Shown here piece after piece: positions 9,743 to 17,771 of a stretch of 64,000 bases of DNA (position 1 is the first letter of the stretch; each line of letters starts with the position of its first letter). The stretch is taken from positions 18,533-82,532 of the forward strand of contig JANPLD010000045.1 of the NCBI GenBank assembly GCA_031426355.1, in the 5' to 3' direction. A model generated the notes under the pieces. The model did not search any database, was not told where the DNA came from, and was given only the letters and a program-made list of their open reading frames with translations. This DNA comes from JANPLD01 sp031426355. GTDB lineage: Bacteria; Pseudomonadota; Alphaproteobacteria; Rickettsiales; UBA8987. The translations under genes and the position numbers were made by a program.

Positions 9743-10182
9743 AAAAACTATATGCACTATTTGTAATAATGGCTTTAGGCATTGCACCTTTAATAGCGGT
9801 GGATGCATATGCAGAAGTAAAAGCAGGCCCACGTAAAGGTCTTATTATGGAAATCCCAGACAAAAATGCCGAATTTTTTGTTGAGAAAGACCGCAAGATA
9901 AGCATAGCATTTTATGATTCCGCAATGAAGCCTGTTGCACCTGCAAGTGAAGTAATAACAGCAATTGCAGAAGCAACATCCGGTAAAACCAAAATGGAAT
10001 TTGAAAAGCAAGGTGATAAATTTGTTTCAAAAACAGCATTACCTGAAGGAGAAAATTATCAGGTGGTAATACAAATAAAACCTTCGGAAAATGCAAAGCC
10101 TAAAAATTTCAGAATAAAATATTTATCCCATATATGTGGGGAGTGCCACAATCCTGAGTATGCTTGTATTTGTAGGCATTAA
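9739..10182 (+). CDS. small secreted protein with C-terminal Cys/His cluster
   Basis: 147 aa, translationally coupled to the pump (ATGA overlap). It has a signal peptide of about 25 residues (ending VDAYAE), a Lys-rich beta-type domain, and a C-terminal cluster HICGECHNPEYACICRH containing four Cys and three His. This looks like a periplasmic metal-binding or sensing site. Together with the Cys/His protein at the front of the operon it brackets the pump genes. No family recognised; metal handling is inference from residues and position. Confidence 0.7.
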   Translation: MKKLYALFVIMALGIAPLIAVDAYAEVKAGPRKGLIMEIPDKNAEFFVEKDRKISIAFYDSAMKPVAPASEVITAIAEATSGKTKMEFEKQGDKFVSKTALPEGENYQVVIQIKPSENAKPKNFRIKYLSHICGECHNPEYACICRH

Positions 10183-10272
10183 TTATGATAGATAATTAAT
10201 GCGGTTTTGAACAATTAAAGAAATTTTATTGAAAAGTTAGTTTATATTTATTAACTGGAATACTACTAACAA

Positions 10273-10316
10273 TGGTGGGATCGAGAGGATTCAAACCTCC
10301 GGCCTACGGTTTAGGA
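10273..10316 (-). repeat. 3' half of a tRNA-Arg(CCU), attachment-site relic
   Basis: Read on the reverse strand, this runs from TTCCTAA in the anticodon loop to the CCA end of tRNA-Arg(CCU). It differs from the intact tRNA at 25689 by a compensatory T-stem pair (U-A to G-C), one T-loop base, and acceptor base A68 instead of U68. A68 pairs with U5 of the 5' halves at 12682 and 28269, so those pieces may come from one former tRNA. The surrounding non-coding stretch 10183-10528 also holds the AGTTACTAA repeats listed separately. Confidence 0.75.
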
Positions 10317-10448
10317 ATTTAGATAATTCATTTATCCTAACCTATCAGGCTTTTGCCTAATCTATCATAAGCAACTGAAATGTAAAACCAATCTTTTGCA
10401 CCAGTTTTCTTCGGTCTTTACCGAGTACCCTGTATAAAAGTTACTATA

Positions 10449-10490
10449 CAGTTACTAATGCAAAGTTACTAACCGGAGAAAAGTTACTAA
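10449..10490 (+). repeat. AGTTACTAA repeat cluster, copy 1
   Basis: Three AGTTACTAA-type words in 42 bases, spaced 14-18 nt. The whole unit recurs at 10806-10847 with one mismatch, flanking the 88-aa gene. Similar paired words occur beside tRNA halves at 12815-12838 and 28114-28137. That position suggests integrase arm-type binding sites. Confidence 0.6.
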
Positions 10491-10528
10491 TTGTACTTAT
10501 CTACTTACTTTTTAGGCAAATCTTAAGA

Positions 10529-10795
10529 TTAATTTCTAATTCTAGTGTTATCTATTTCTATTGCTTTTGGTCTAAGTGGTTCCTGATAAGTACCTTCTGC
10601 CACTCTTTTTGCTATATCCTTTCCTCTTATTGCAACTTCCTCACTAGTTAAGGATATCTCGGGTGGCTCAATATTTATACCTTTATAAAAGATTATCTTG
10701 AAAGAATATAATTCATAAAATTGAAATAAAGCCTTTAAGTATGCAGGATCTTTTTCTCCGTTAGCATATCCACTTGCTTCTGGCTTTTCTGGCAT
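10529..10795 (-). CDS. hypothetical protein, 88 aa
   Basis: Reverse-strand frame from an ATG at 10795. The product is hydrophilic, with an aromatic segment (ALFQFYELYSFKIIFYKG) and no signal or membrane span. It lies exactly between two copies of a 42-nt direct repeat (10449 and 10806), which suggests a small inserted cassette. No family recognised. It could be a fragment of a larger protein. Confidence 0.4.
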   Translation of the reverse strand: MPEKPEASGYANGEKDPAYLKALFQFYELYSFKIIFYKGINIEPPEISLTSEEVAIRGKDIAKRVAEGTYQEPLRPKAIEIDNTRIRN

Positions 10796-10805
10796 AGGAG
10801 TTACC

Positions 10806-10847
10806 CAGTTACTAATGTAAAGTTACTAACCGGAGAAAAGTTACTAA
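10806..10847 (+). repeat. AGTTACTAA repeat cluster, copy 2
   Basis: The same 42-nt unit as 10449-10490 with a single C/T difference, in direct orientation on the other side of the 88-aa gene. It lies 11 bp from the end of the metallopeptidase-like gene. Confidence 0.6.
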
Positions 10848-10858
10848 ATACTAATATA

Positions 10859-11881
10859 TTATAATCCCAAGCCATCAGTTAGGTTATTTATTTTGCCTTT
10901 CATAACAGGGCTATATAATTTATTTACCAAAGAAGGTAGTAAAGCGTCATTGGTTACTAACTCAGATAAATTATCTCCATCCTGCTTTAAGGTATCTAAA
11001 ATAGTGTTGATATTTTTTGCTATTTCAGGTGTCCAGTTTACTGCAGGATTATCCGTCATAATGCTTGAAAACCCTACTATTTCTTGATTCTCTGCTTTAA
11101 ATCCTTTTAAAAATTTTATTTCTTCAGGAGTTAAGCCTTCATTATCAAAATCTTTTAATTTCTTTATGGTATTAGCGATTTCAGTATATTCATCGCAGCT
11201 TAGCTGTTTTTTTGGATCTAAAATTGCATTTTCTATTTTGGGTTTACGATCCATATTTTTATAGCCGCCTCTATTCGGCAGCCCTAATTCCTTTGCAAAG
11301 CCATCGGTAAAATCTGTAACATTTTCTTCAATTCTCTGAAAACTAGCAGTAGTTTCTCTAAGGATTTTTTCCGCACTATCTTTATCAACGCTGAACTGCT
11401 TTGCGTAGTTTTCATAGTCTCCAAATATGCCGGAAGCATGAGTAAGCTCATGAAAAAAACGCTCTATAGATGGTGAATAACTAACTTCAGGGTCAGAGGT
11501 ATTTTGAGCAACCTCCTGATTAAAATTTACTACTACATAACGTATATTTTTGTGTCCAATATCTTGTGGGCGCAAAATTCCTATTCCATGCTTTTCAGCT
11601 ATTTCCTCCCGTGCAAATGGCGTTATTCCAACTGGTATGAAATCAAAGCGGTTCCTTATTTCCGGGCTGGCCTGGACACTTTCATTGAATCCAAAAACTT
11701 CCAATTTTTCATTCCTGCCTGTACCATCATTAAATAATGCATTGTCCTTAATGTACTTAAATACATCTTGACCTTTATCGCTATTTTCAATGGTGCATAA
11801 CCATGCTTCCAAAGCATCTCTTACTTCTGGTATAGCGCAATTTATAGTTATTACATCTTCCCAGTTTATTTTATCCGGCAT
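10859..11881 (-). CDS. putative zinc metallopeptidase, M91 effector-like
   Basis: 340 aa, no signal peptide. The motif FFHELTHASG near residue 145 is a zincin HExxH site. Forty residues later come EENVTDFTDGFAKELGLPNRGGY, resembling the 'EN..R.E.glP.R..Y' segment that follows the active site in NleD/HopH1-type M91 effectors and related DUF4157-like toxins. In those families the protease cuts host or competitor proteins. No secretion apparatus gene is adjacent, so delivery is unknown. The C-terminal 130 residues are helical and unrecognised. It lies inside the tRNA-Arg accretion zone, which supports horizontal origin. Zinc peptidase is moderately sure, effector role speculative. Confidence 0.6.
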   Translation of the reverse strand: MPDKINWEDVITINCAIPEVRDALEAWLCTIENSDKGQDVFKYIKDNALFNDGTGRNEKLEVFGFNESVQASPEIRNRFDFIPVGITPFAREEIAEKHGIGILRPQDIGHKNIRYVVVNFNQEVAQNTSDPEVSYSPSIERFFHELTHASGIFGDYENYAKQFSVDKDSAEKILRETTASFQRIEENVTDFTDGFAKELGLPNRGGYKNMDRKPKIENAILDPKKQLSCDEYTEIANTIKKLKDFDNEGLTPEEIKFLKGFKAENQEIVGFSSIMTDNPAVNWTPEIAKNINTILDTLKQDGDNLSELVTNDALLPSLVNKLYSPVMKGKINNLTDGLGL

Positions 11882-12110
11882 AATTCAAATATTATATTGG
11901 AATGTAAGTTTACCACAAAAAGGTTAATATGCAGTTAATCTTAAGGTTTATTTGTATATGTTATTCAAATTGATCATGCCAATTAGGTTATAATTTCTTT
12001 ATTTATCACCACATAGCCTGCTGTATCATAACCCACTGAAACGTAGTAATATTCCCTTGTTTTTGCCTCTGGATGCAATATCTGGTGGCTATAAGGAATT
12101 ATTATAAATT

Positions 12111-12188
12111 ATGCCGGTAGCACATATTACAAAGAAGTTTGTTGATGGAATTAAATATCAGGGGAAGCAGGAGTTATTCCACGACAAT
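12111..12188 (+). pseudogene. N-terminal fragment of a tyrosine integrase
   Basis: ATG at 12111, preceded by AAGGA, opens MPVAHITKKFVDGIKYQGKQ and continues to about ELFHDN. This is the typical first 25 residues of a tRNA-targeting phage or island integrase. Similarity stops abruptly near 12188, where unrelated sequence begins. The matching C-terminal pieces are at 15407-15545 and 17070-17222. The stretch 11882-12110 before it has nothing I can identify. Confidence 0.6.
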
Positions 12189-12416
12189 AAGTCCAGCTAC
12201 AAATGCCGCAATCCCTTCCGTTATGCCTAGATTTGTAAAATGCGCTAGGGTTAATGCAGGAAACTCCCAAACTGTTACGCCCTTTATTAATTCTCCAAAT
12301 AAGGTATCGCGGGCGCTAACCATTTCATTTTGATACTCGCGCATTTTAGGCACCAACTCAGTAGCTATTAATTTTGTAATAGCATCAGAAACGTTGTCGT
12401 TATTTATCTCATCCAT
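12174..12416 (-). CDS. hypothetical protein, 80 aa, possibly a fragment
   Basis: Reverse-strand frame starting MDEINNDNVSDAITKLIATELVPKMREYQ, with a hydrophobic C-terminal stretch (GIAAFVAGLIVVE) that may be one membrane helix. Its last codons run into the integrase fragment at 12188, so the original C-terminus has probably been replaced at a recombination junction. No family recognised and no strong ribosome site; it may not be expressed. Confidence 0.35.
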   Translation of the reverse strand: MDEINNDNVSDAITKLIATELVPKMREYQNEMVSARDTLFGELIKGVTVWEFPALTLAHFTNLGITEGIAAFVAGLIVVE

Positions 12417-12655
12417 TTCAGCGGCTAATGGATGATGCTGGAATTCCTATCCGCATCAATCGAAAATATTCAATAATGCATAATAAATTTCTGGTTATAG
12501 ATGGCCATACCGTTGAAACAGGAAGCTTCAATTATAGCGCAAATGCGGAGAAACGTAACGCCGAGAATGTAATAGTGATAAGAAATAATGCGAATCTGGC
12601 TAAAAGATACCTTGAAAATTGGCAGAAATTATGGAATGAAGGCGAGGATTATTAG
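12417..12655 (+). pseudogene. C-terminal fragment of a phospholipase D-family nuclease
   Basis: The frame encodes QRLMDDAGIPIRINRKY, then the HKD motif HNKFLVIDGHTVETGSFNYS, and ends NLAKRYLENWQKLW. This is the catalytic C-terminal half of small PLD-type endonucleases (Nuc/BfiI family), which are normally about 170 residues with a signal peptide. Here only about 78 codons remain and the N-terminus is missing. The HxK...D...GSxN residues are intact. It is followed 27 bp later by a tRNA-Arg half, so it probably came in, or was cut, with an integrative element. Confidence 0.7.
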
Positions 12656-12681
12656 CTATCTTGAAAAGCTAATGTCAATTC

Positions 12682-12838
12682 GGGGTCGTAGCTCAGCCGG
12701 ATAGAGCGGCGGTTTCCTAATCAGTGAGTCCAGAAAGTTAGGATTTTTGGATTATCCAATAATAATAAAGGCTTATCCTTCACATCATCATCACCATATT
12801 AGGCAATTTTTCAATTAGTAACTCTATAGTAACTTTTG
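12682..12838 (+). repeat. tRNA-Arg 5' half plus flanking arm (outer inverted repeat, left copy)
   Basis: 12682-12720 is the 5' half of tRNA-Arg(CCU): acceptor GGGGTCG, D-arm, anticodon stem and loop to TTTCCTAA. It then diverges into TCAGTGAGTCC and ends with TTAGTAACTCTATAGTAACTTT. The whole 157-nt unit recurs inverted at 28114-28269 at roughly 80% identity. It cannot fold as a complete tRNA. The rest of the gap to 13099 shows no gene. Confidence 0.75.
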
Positions 12839-13099
12839 AGATAAGATTTCAAATTAGAGCTTAACTCTATAAGCAGATTATTATGACATAATTCTTGCAA
12901 AATTTCCTTTAACACGCAAAAGCCACTCATTGATAAATCTGGAGTAATAATATGTTATACCGATAGCTAAGCCATCGTTTTTATAGCACAAAAATCACTA
13001 CGTTTCAATATATTAAGGCACCAAGGTTAAATATTAACCTTTAATTAATGATTGTGTGCTAACATAATTATATACAATATATTAATGCAATTAATCATT

Positions 13100-14234
13100 A
13101 TGCCAGAAGAGTATAAATATATTTTTGATGACTCGGGAAAGTTTACCAGAATTAGAATTCCTTTAAAAGAAGGAGAAAAGAGCTATGGGTCTATAGTAAT
13201 ACAAAAGATGGATCTGAAATAACCTGGTTTAATTTTGCTTATCCTAATGATAGGCTACTTATTTTAACTACTGAAGAAATTCAAAACAAAGAAGAGCCTT
13301 ATTATTCGCAAGGAATAAAATCCTTTAATGAAACCTTTCCAAAAATAGAATTAGATTATGATAAATTGGAGCATGTCTTTTATACAAAAATAGAAGTTGT
13401 TACGCCTGAATTAGTAGATGCTATGTATATAAATCAAGGACTAGGTAATACGGGGATCTATCAAGAATCCAGAGAAAAATATTATCATAAAGCAAATTAT
13501 GCCAGTAAAGAGTCCAGATCAGGGGAAATGGATTTTATTAATTCTGAAAAATATACAAACTTATCAAAAGATGTTTTTGATAGAAAAGAAGATGTAAACG
13601 AAGATTTTAATTCGCCAAAACTATATGTAACGATAAGTGATAAATATAAATTGGCTCATAATCCAACTAATTTTGGAAACTTCTTATGGGGAGGAGCAAC
13701 TCAGGTCTTAGGATTGGGGATGGAGCTATTTATATTGGTTCCAATTATGATGGGTTTCGTAACAATAAAGAATTAGATTCAACAGATGATCAATTATCAA
13801 TTAAGGCTGGAAGAGAATATTTCCAAAGTAAAATTGGCGATAAAGCAGGAACTTTAGGTAATGATGTATTGTTAATAAATAGAGCTCAGAAAATCTATGC
13901 AAACTGTGCGTTTGGTAACTATATAAACAATGGGACTTTAAAAGATCCTAATTATAAAGTTGAAGATCCTGATATGCTGATAAAAAATTTTGAACTTGAA
14001 AAAATGAACTCAAGTTTGAATGAAGCTATATATGCTTATGAAAGATTAAAAAAGGATAATCCTAAAATGGCAGAATCTCTTAAAGATGAGATGGGATTTC
14101 TCCTAGAGATTACTAAAGATATTAAAAAAAATAAAATAAAACTTGCAGATGTTGTTGATGGAAATTTACTAAATCAACATTATTCACAAACTAAAATTTT
14201 AGAGCAATCTTTAGGGTTAGGGCCTAGTAAATAA
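13100..14234 (+). pseudogene. hypothetical gene with two frameshifts
   Basis: Three overlapping frames together make one protein of about 375 aa. It begins MPEEYKYIFDDSGKFTRIRIPLKEG. The first shift is near 13185 (SYG to SNTKDGSEITWFNFAYPND). The second is near 13690, where a Gly-rich segment continues as GDGAIYIGSNYDGFRNN, ending GLGPSK. Each frame alone stops soon after the shift. The product is hydrophilic without signal or recognised domain. Composition matches the neighbouring unknown proteins of this zone. It could be sequencing error, but two independent shifts in a decayed region favour a real pseudogene. Confidence 0.6.
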
Positions 14235-14503
14235 TTTAATTTACATTGGTAATTAAAGCCAGCCAGGCTCAAATTGTTAGATTGCAATGCAGCATGCATA
14301 CCTAAAATATGAATTATAAAAGTTAATGAAGTTAAATTTAGCTATATTCCAATTTTTCCTTCAAATACTCTGCAACCTACTAAAGCTCTACTTAATTAAA
14401 GACCACTCTGAATGATGTAAATAAAGTTAAAATTCCTATTTTTCCATGCAACTTAACAGTCCTAGTATTTATTGCTTGCTACGCTTACATGTACTAATAA
14501 TAT

Positions 14504-15406
14504 ATGTTATATATGAAAACAGGAAAAATACATAACTACAATACAAAAAAAGGTTTTACTCTCGTAGAATTAGCAATAGTACTGGTTATAATTGGTTTGC
14601 TTGTAGGTGGCGTACTCCAAGGTCAGGAATTGATAAAGCAGGCGCAGATCAGAAGCGTTATTTCTCAGATGTCGGAATATGACACTGCGGTAAATACCTT
14701 CCGTGCAAAATATCAACAGATGCCCGGAGATATAAATCGTGCGGCCGCTTATGGTCTTAATTGTCCCGACATTGGTGCACCATGTACGGCAGGAACTGAA
14801 AACATGTCAGCTTTTGTAAGTGATTTCCCTTTGATTCCAGATGGCTCTCAAGGTAACGGTGATGCAGATGGAAGCTTGGAAACATCTAATAATGCTGCGA
14901 CTAGTAATGCAAGATTTTCTTATTATTCTGGTGAAATAGCAAATTTCTGGGTGCATCTTTCCAATACCTTATTAATAAAAGGTGGTTTTACGCAAACTGA
15001 TGATTGTGTAACCTGCGGCGTATCCCCAGAAATAAACTTCCCACCTGCTGCAGTAGGTAAAGGTATGATAGCTCTAACGGAAGGTGGTCGAATATATTAT
15101 GTGCTTGGAACCTCAGGTAACTATACTACTGTTGCTTTTGCTGCAGCATCTGGTTCACCTGGAACTCTTGTCACTGATGACCTTACCCCTGACGAAGCAT
15201 TCGCATTTGATTCGAAATTGGATGACGGGGCTGCAAAAACAGGTGTAGTACAAACAGTATATAGATGGAATGAGAATCCTCCATACGGATTATTTACCCC
15301 TGTAACAGGCGGCACCGCAGTTACTGATTGCCATACCACCACTGGTGTATACAATCTTACAAATGATAGCAATTTATGCACACTTAAAGTTAGAGCTTCA
15401 AGCTGA
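14504..15406 (+). CDS. orphan type II/IV prepilin-like protein
   Basis: 300 aa with the class III signal of pseudopilins: NTKKGFTLVELAIVLVIIGLLVGGVLQGQELIKQAQ, with cleavage expected before Phe of GFTLVE and the conserved Glu at +5. The following helix (SVISQMSEYDTAVNTFRAKYQQMPGD) is typical of large pilin-like proteins. The globular part contains two CxxC-like pairs (CPDIGAPC, CVTC). No prepilin peptidase, secretin or pilus ATPase is encoded nearby, so it must use machinery elsewhere or be vestigial. Initiation could be at the first Met or the one three codons later; neither has a good ribosome site. Confidence 0.75.
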   Translation: MLYMKTGKIHNYNTKKGFTLVELAIVLVIIGLLVGGVLQGQELIKQAQIRSVISQMSEYDTAVNTFRAKYQQMPGDINRAAAYGLNCPDIGAPCTAGTENMSAFVSDFPLIPDGSQGNGDADGSLETSNNAATSNARFSYYSGEIANFWVHLSNTLLIKGGFTQTDDCVTCGVSPEINFPPAAVGKGMIALTEGGRIYYVLGTSGNYTTVAFAAASGSPGTLVTDDLTPDEAFAFDSKLDDGAAKTGVVQTVYRWNENPPYGLFTPVTGGTAVTDCHTTTGVYNLTNDSNLCTLKVRASS

Positions 15407-15545
15407 TTATAACTTAATTCCTTCTTTCAGATAATCTGCAACTTTCTGTTGCTGAACGCTCAGGTGCTTAAGGTCTTGTTTAATATACCTAGCAGTAACG
15501 GTACTTTTTTGCTGGGGGCTGATTTGCTAGCACCTCAATATCGTA
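15407..15545 (-). pseudogene. C-terminal remnant of a tyrosine integrase (copy 1)
   Basis: Reverse-strand translation gives IEVLANQPPA, then a frameshift, then ARYIKQDLKHLSVQQQKVADYLKEGIKL and a stop at 15407. This is the tail of a phage integrase after the catalytic Tyr region. Nearly the same sequence recurs at 17070-17222. The one-base shift and missing upstream domain show decay. Confidence 0.65.
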
Positions 15546-15624
15546 GGTGATAACCCTGCGCTGTTGGCATCAGTAGTGTATGTATCCCTTATTAGCCACT
15601 AATTATGTAGCAACTTGGACTAGT

Positions 15625-16854
15625 TCAAGATAACTGAGTAGTTAAACCAGCTCTATATTGCACTACCGGACTGGACGTAGGTGTTAGATCTCCAATTCTG
15701 TCATTAGTTGGCTCTGGTTCACTTAATCCATTACCCATAATTTTTTTTAATTTACTGCTAACTTCATTAAAAGTTCTTTCATCTGCGGAACGCAACTCCT
15801 TGGTAAACTGGTTGAACAATCTGAGATTTTTGTTAAAAGTAGCCTGCGCTTCTCCATCAAGGGGTCTTCCCTGAAGTATATAATTAAGGTTATCATTCAT
15901 CATTTGCATACCTTGCATCGCTTCACGAATATCACTTTCATTTTTAGGTGCTTTTTCAGGATTTTCTTCAGGAATTTTTATTTTTGGTATTTTTTTATCT
16001 GTAATTATTTCAGCAGGCCTAGTTTCTTGAGTAGGTTGAACTTCTGTGGGCTTTTTATCATCGTATATATCTACAAGAGTTATTGGCACTTTATCTTTAG
16101 TCTTTTCAGGAGTTTTTACTTCTACCACCTCTTCTTTCTTTTCAAATTTTTTTAAAGGTGGAATTTTTACTTTATCAAATTTTAACATCTTAAATATTTT
16201 CGGGTCATCACTTATGCCAATTTTATTGAATGTAACTGAATAGTTAAATCCCGCATCACCAGCATCCACAATATAAGCCTCGGGAGTTGGTGTATAAATA
16301 ATTGAATTTTTGTCAAGAACATCCGACTCAAAGGGTCTCCCAATATAATTGCCTCCAGGACTAAATACGTGTATTTCTGGAACATAAGGATATTTATTTA
16401 ATTTATCATCGTATTTTTTGATAAAGAAAATTTTAGACGAATTAGCGGTTATTAATGAATAAAGCTCGTTAAGCGGCTTTGTGTCATAAGCTGATTTATC
16501 ATCATTCATTAAGGTACTAAAATAATCAATACTTGGCCAGAACTCTGGATCAATATTAAGACTTGCATACTTTTGCATGTCTGCACCATTTGAATTCGTC
16601 AGCTCAATAAGCTGGTTTGCGTTAAGTATTTGGTAAGATTTTTTTATTTCCTTGTAGGCTTTAAAATCTTTTTTTAACTGGTTTAAAGCAAATTGAGCAT
16701 CATCATCAAATTTTCCATCCTGCTCAATAGCACCACCTTTTTTTCCTTTATAACCGAAAGTATTTAATACATATTGCAGCCTTAATATATCTGCAGTTGT
16801 TGTAGATGGATCTGTAAAATCCTTTTTTCTGATTTCATTAAAATATTTTTCCAT
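15625..16854 (-). CDS. hypothetical protein with peptidoglycan-binding-like N-terminus
   Basis: 409 aa, no signal peptide. Residues 20-65 (ADILRLQYVLNTFGYKGKKGGAIEQDGKFDDDAQFALNQLKKDF) resemble the PG_binding_1 three-helix fold, in which LQ..L...GY......DG.fg..t..Al..fQ is diagnostic. The middle (residues 75-230) is unassigned. Residues 235-320 form a charged Pro/Glu/Lys linker (TPEKTKDKVPITLVD...PEENPEKAPKN), and the end is helical. The layout suggests an effector or phage-like lysis/attachment protein, but that is a guess. It lies between two integrase relics. Confidence 0.55.
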   Translation of the reverse strand: MEKYFNEIRKKDFTDPSTTTADILRLQYVLNTFGYKGKKGGAIEQDGKFDDDAQFALNQLKKDFKAYKEIKKSYQILNANQLIELTNSNGADMQKYASLNIDPEFWPSIDYFSTLMNDDKSAYDTKPLNELYSLITANSSKIFFIKKYDDKLNKYPYVPEIHVFSPGGNYIGRPFESDVLDKNSIIYTPTPEAYIVDAGDAGFNYSVTFNKIGISDDPKIFKMLKFDKVKIPPLKKFEKKEEVVEVKTPEKTKDKVPITLVDIYDDKKPTEVQPTQETRPAEIITDKKIPKIKIPEENPEKAPKNESDIREAMQGMQMMNDNLNYILQGRPLDGEAQATFNKNLRLFNQFTKELRSADERTFNEVSSKLKKIMGNGLSEPEPTNDRIGDLTPTSSPVVQYRAGLTTQLS

Positions 16855-16954
16855 AAGACACCCTGTTGCATTTTTGCAAAGATACCACCTAACCTTTGGA
16901 CTTCAAGCGTTATTTTATGATTTCAACACAACCTTAGGTTGTAATAACTTTTAA

Positions 16955-16970
16955 TTAGGAAACCGACGCT
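16955..16970 (-). repeat. short tRNA-Arg scrap
   Basis: TTAGGAAACCGACGCT matches 16 bases of the tRNA-Arg half at 28231 (anticodon loop and stem). It is the smallest of the dispersed pieces. The surrounding non-coding stretch 16855-17069 shows nothing else. Confidence 0.4.
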
Positions 16971-17069
16971 GAATATTGCCGGTTGATCCGAATCGGAATA
17001 TCAGCATCATCTATAGCCTCAACTGCGGGATAATCCCTCTTGGCATGAGTTTTATGTTCAATTATGAGC

Positions 17070-17222
17070 TTATATTTTAGTTCTCTCTTTCAAATAATCG
17101 GCAACTTTCTGTTGCTGTACGCTCAGGTGCTTAAGGTCTTGCTTTATGTATCCGGCAGTAACAGTGCTTTTTGCCGGACGGTGATTGGTTAGCACTTCTA
17201 TATTGCTCCAGTCCTTTTTAAC
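17070..17222 (-). pseudogene. C-terminal remnant of a tyrosine integrase (copy 2)
   Basis: Reverse-strand frame KKDWSNIEVLTNHRPAKSTVTAGYIKQDLKHLSVQQQKVADYLKERTKI ends at a stop at 17070. It is open, and is the tail of the same integrase family as 15407-15545. Immediately upstream in its own direction the sequence becomes CAACCTTACTAGGGCCTTA (17225-17243), one of the dispersed arm-type repeats. The gene was therefore cut by recombination there. Confidence 0.7.
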
Positions 17223-17280
17223 CTCAACCTTACTAGGGCCTTATTTTTTTCATACTCTTGTCACTAGAATGATATAGATA

Positions 17281-17733
17281 TCATCTGGCAATAAGCGATA
17301 TTATATCCAGGATAATCCTGGTTTTATCTGATAATAACAGAACGTCATTACCCACCATTCCATAATATGCGTTTGCGGGCGGAGGTGGGAGCTGGGCTAA
17401 TAATCCATTAGGTAACCTTCCCCAGGTTATATCTGAGGTGAGTGGCTGGCCCACTACTAATTTCTTATATTGCCCGGGAGGCATGCATAATGGATTTTTC
17501 TTCGCTAATCCAGGAGGGCATTTTTTAACCTGAACATTATTATTATTCAGGTAAGTTACTATTATATCCCGGTCATGGGAACTGAATTTTGCCGGTCTGT
17601 CAGCGTGATGTTTTTCATGGGAATGCTTATTCTTGCCATTATTCCCGTGCTTTTCATTCTTACTATATGCAGGGTTAAAAGATAATGTAGCCAAAGCAAC
17701 GGCTGCGATCATTTTTATACTAAGATTTTTCAT
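17281..17733 (-). CDS. secreted RcnB/CigR-like protein
   Basis: 150 aa with a signal peptide (residues 1-24, ending PAYSK). A His/Lys/Asn-rich segment follows (HGNNGKNKHSHEKHHADR). Then comes the motif KKCPPGLAKKNPLCMPPGQYKK, with two Cys in the pattern seen in CigR/RcnB-related periplasmic proteins. The C-terminus holds GNDVLLLSDKTRIILDII, the usual ending of that family. RcnB relates to nickel/cobalt homeostasis in E. coli and CigR to virulence control in Salmonella. Which applies here is unknown. The His-rich part fits metal binding. Confidence 0.7.
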   Translation of the reverse strand: MKNLSIKMIAAVALATLSFNPAYSKNEKHGNNGKNKHSHEKHHADRPAKFSSHDRDIIVTYLNNNNVQVKKCPPGLAKKNPLCMPPGQYKKLVVGQPLTSDITWGRLPNGLLAQLPPPPANAYYGMVGNDVLLLSDKTRIILDIISLIAR

Positions 17734-17771
17734 ATGTTTACTTTGACTGTAGTGATTAATACTAAGATAAA

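Noticed and set aside
10449..10847. CRISPR or plasmid iterons
   Set aside because: Only two copies of the unit, and repeat spacing is not uniform. No cas or rep gene in the window. No CRISPR array seen anywhere.
12682..12720. Functional split tRNA from separate halves
   Set aside because: No matching promoter or processing signals, halves differ from each other and one lacks a base; attachment relics explain them better.
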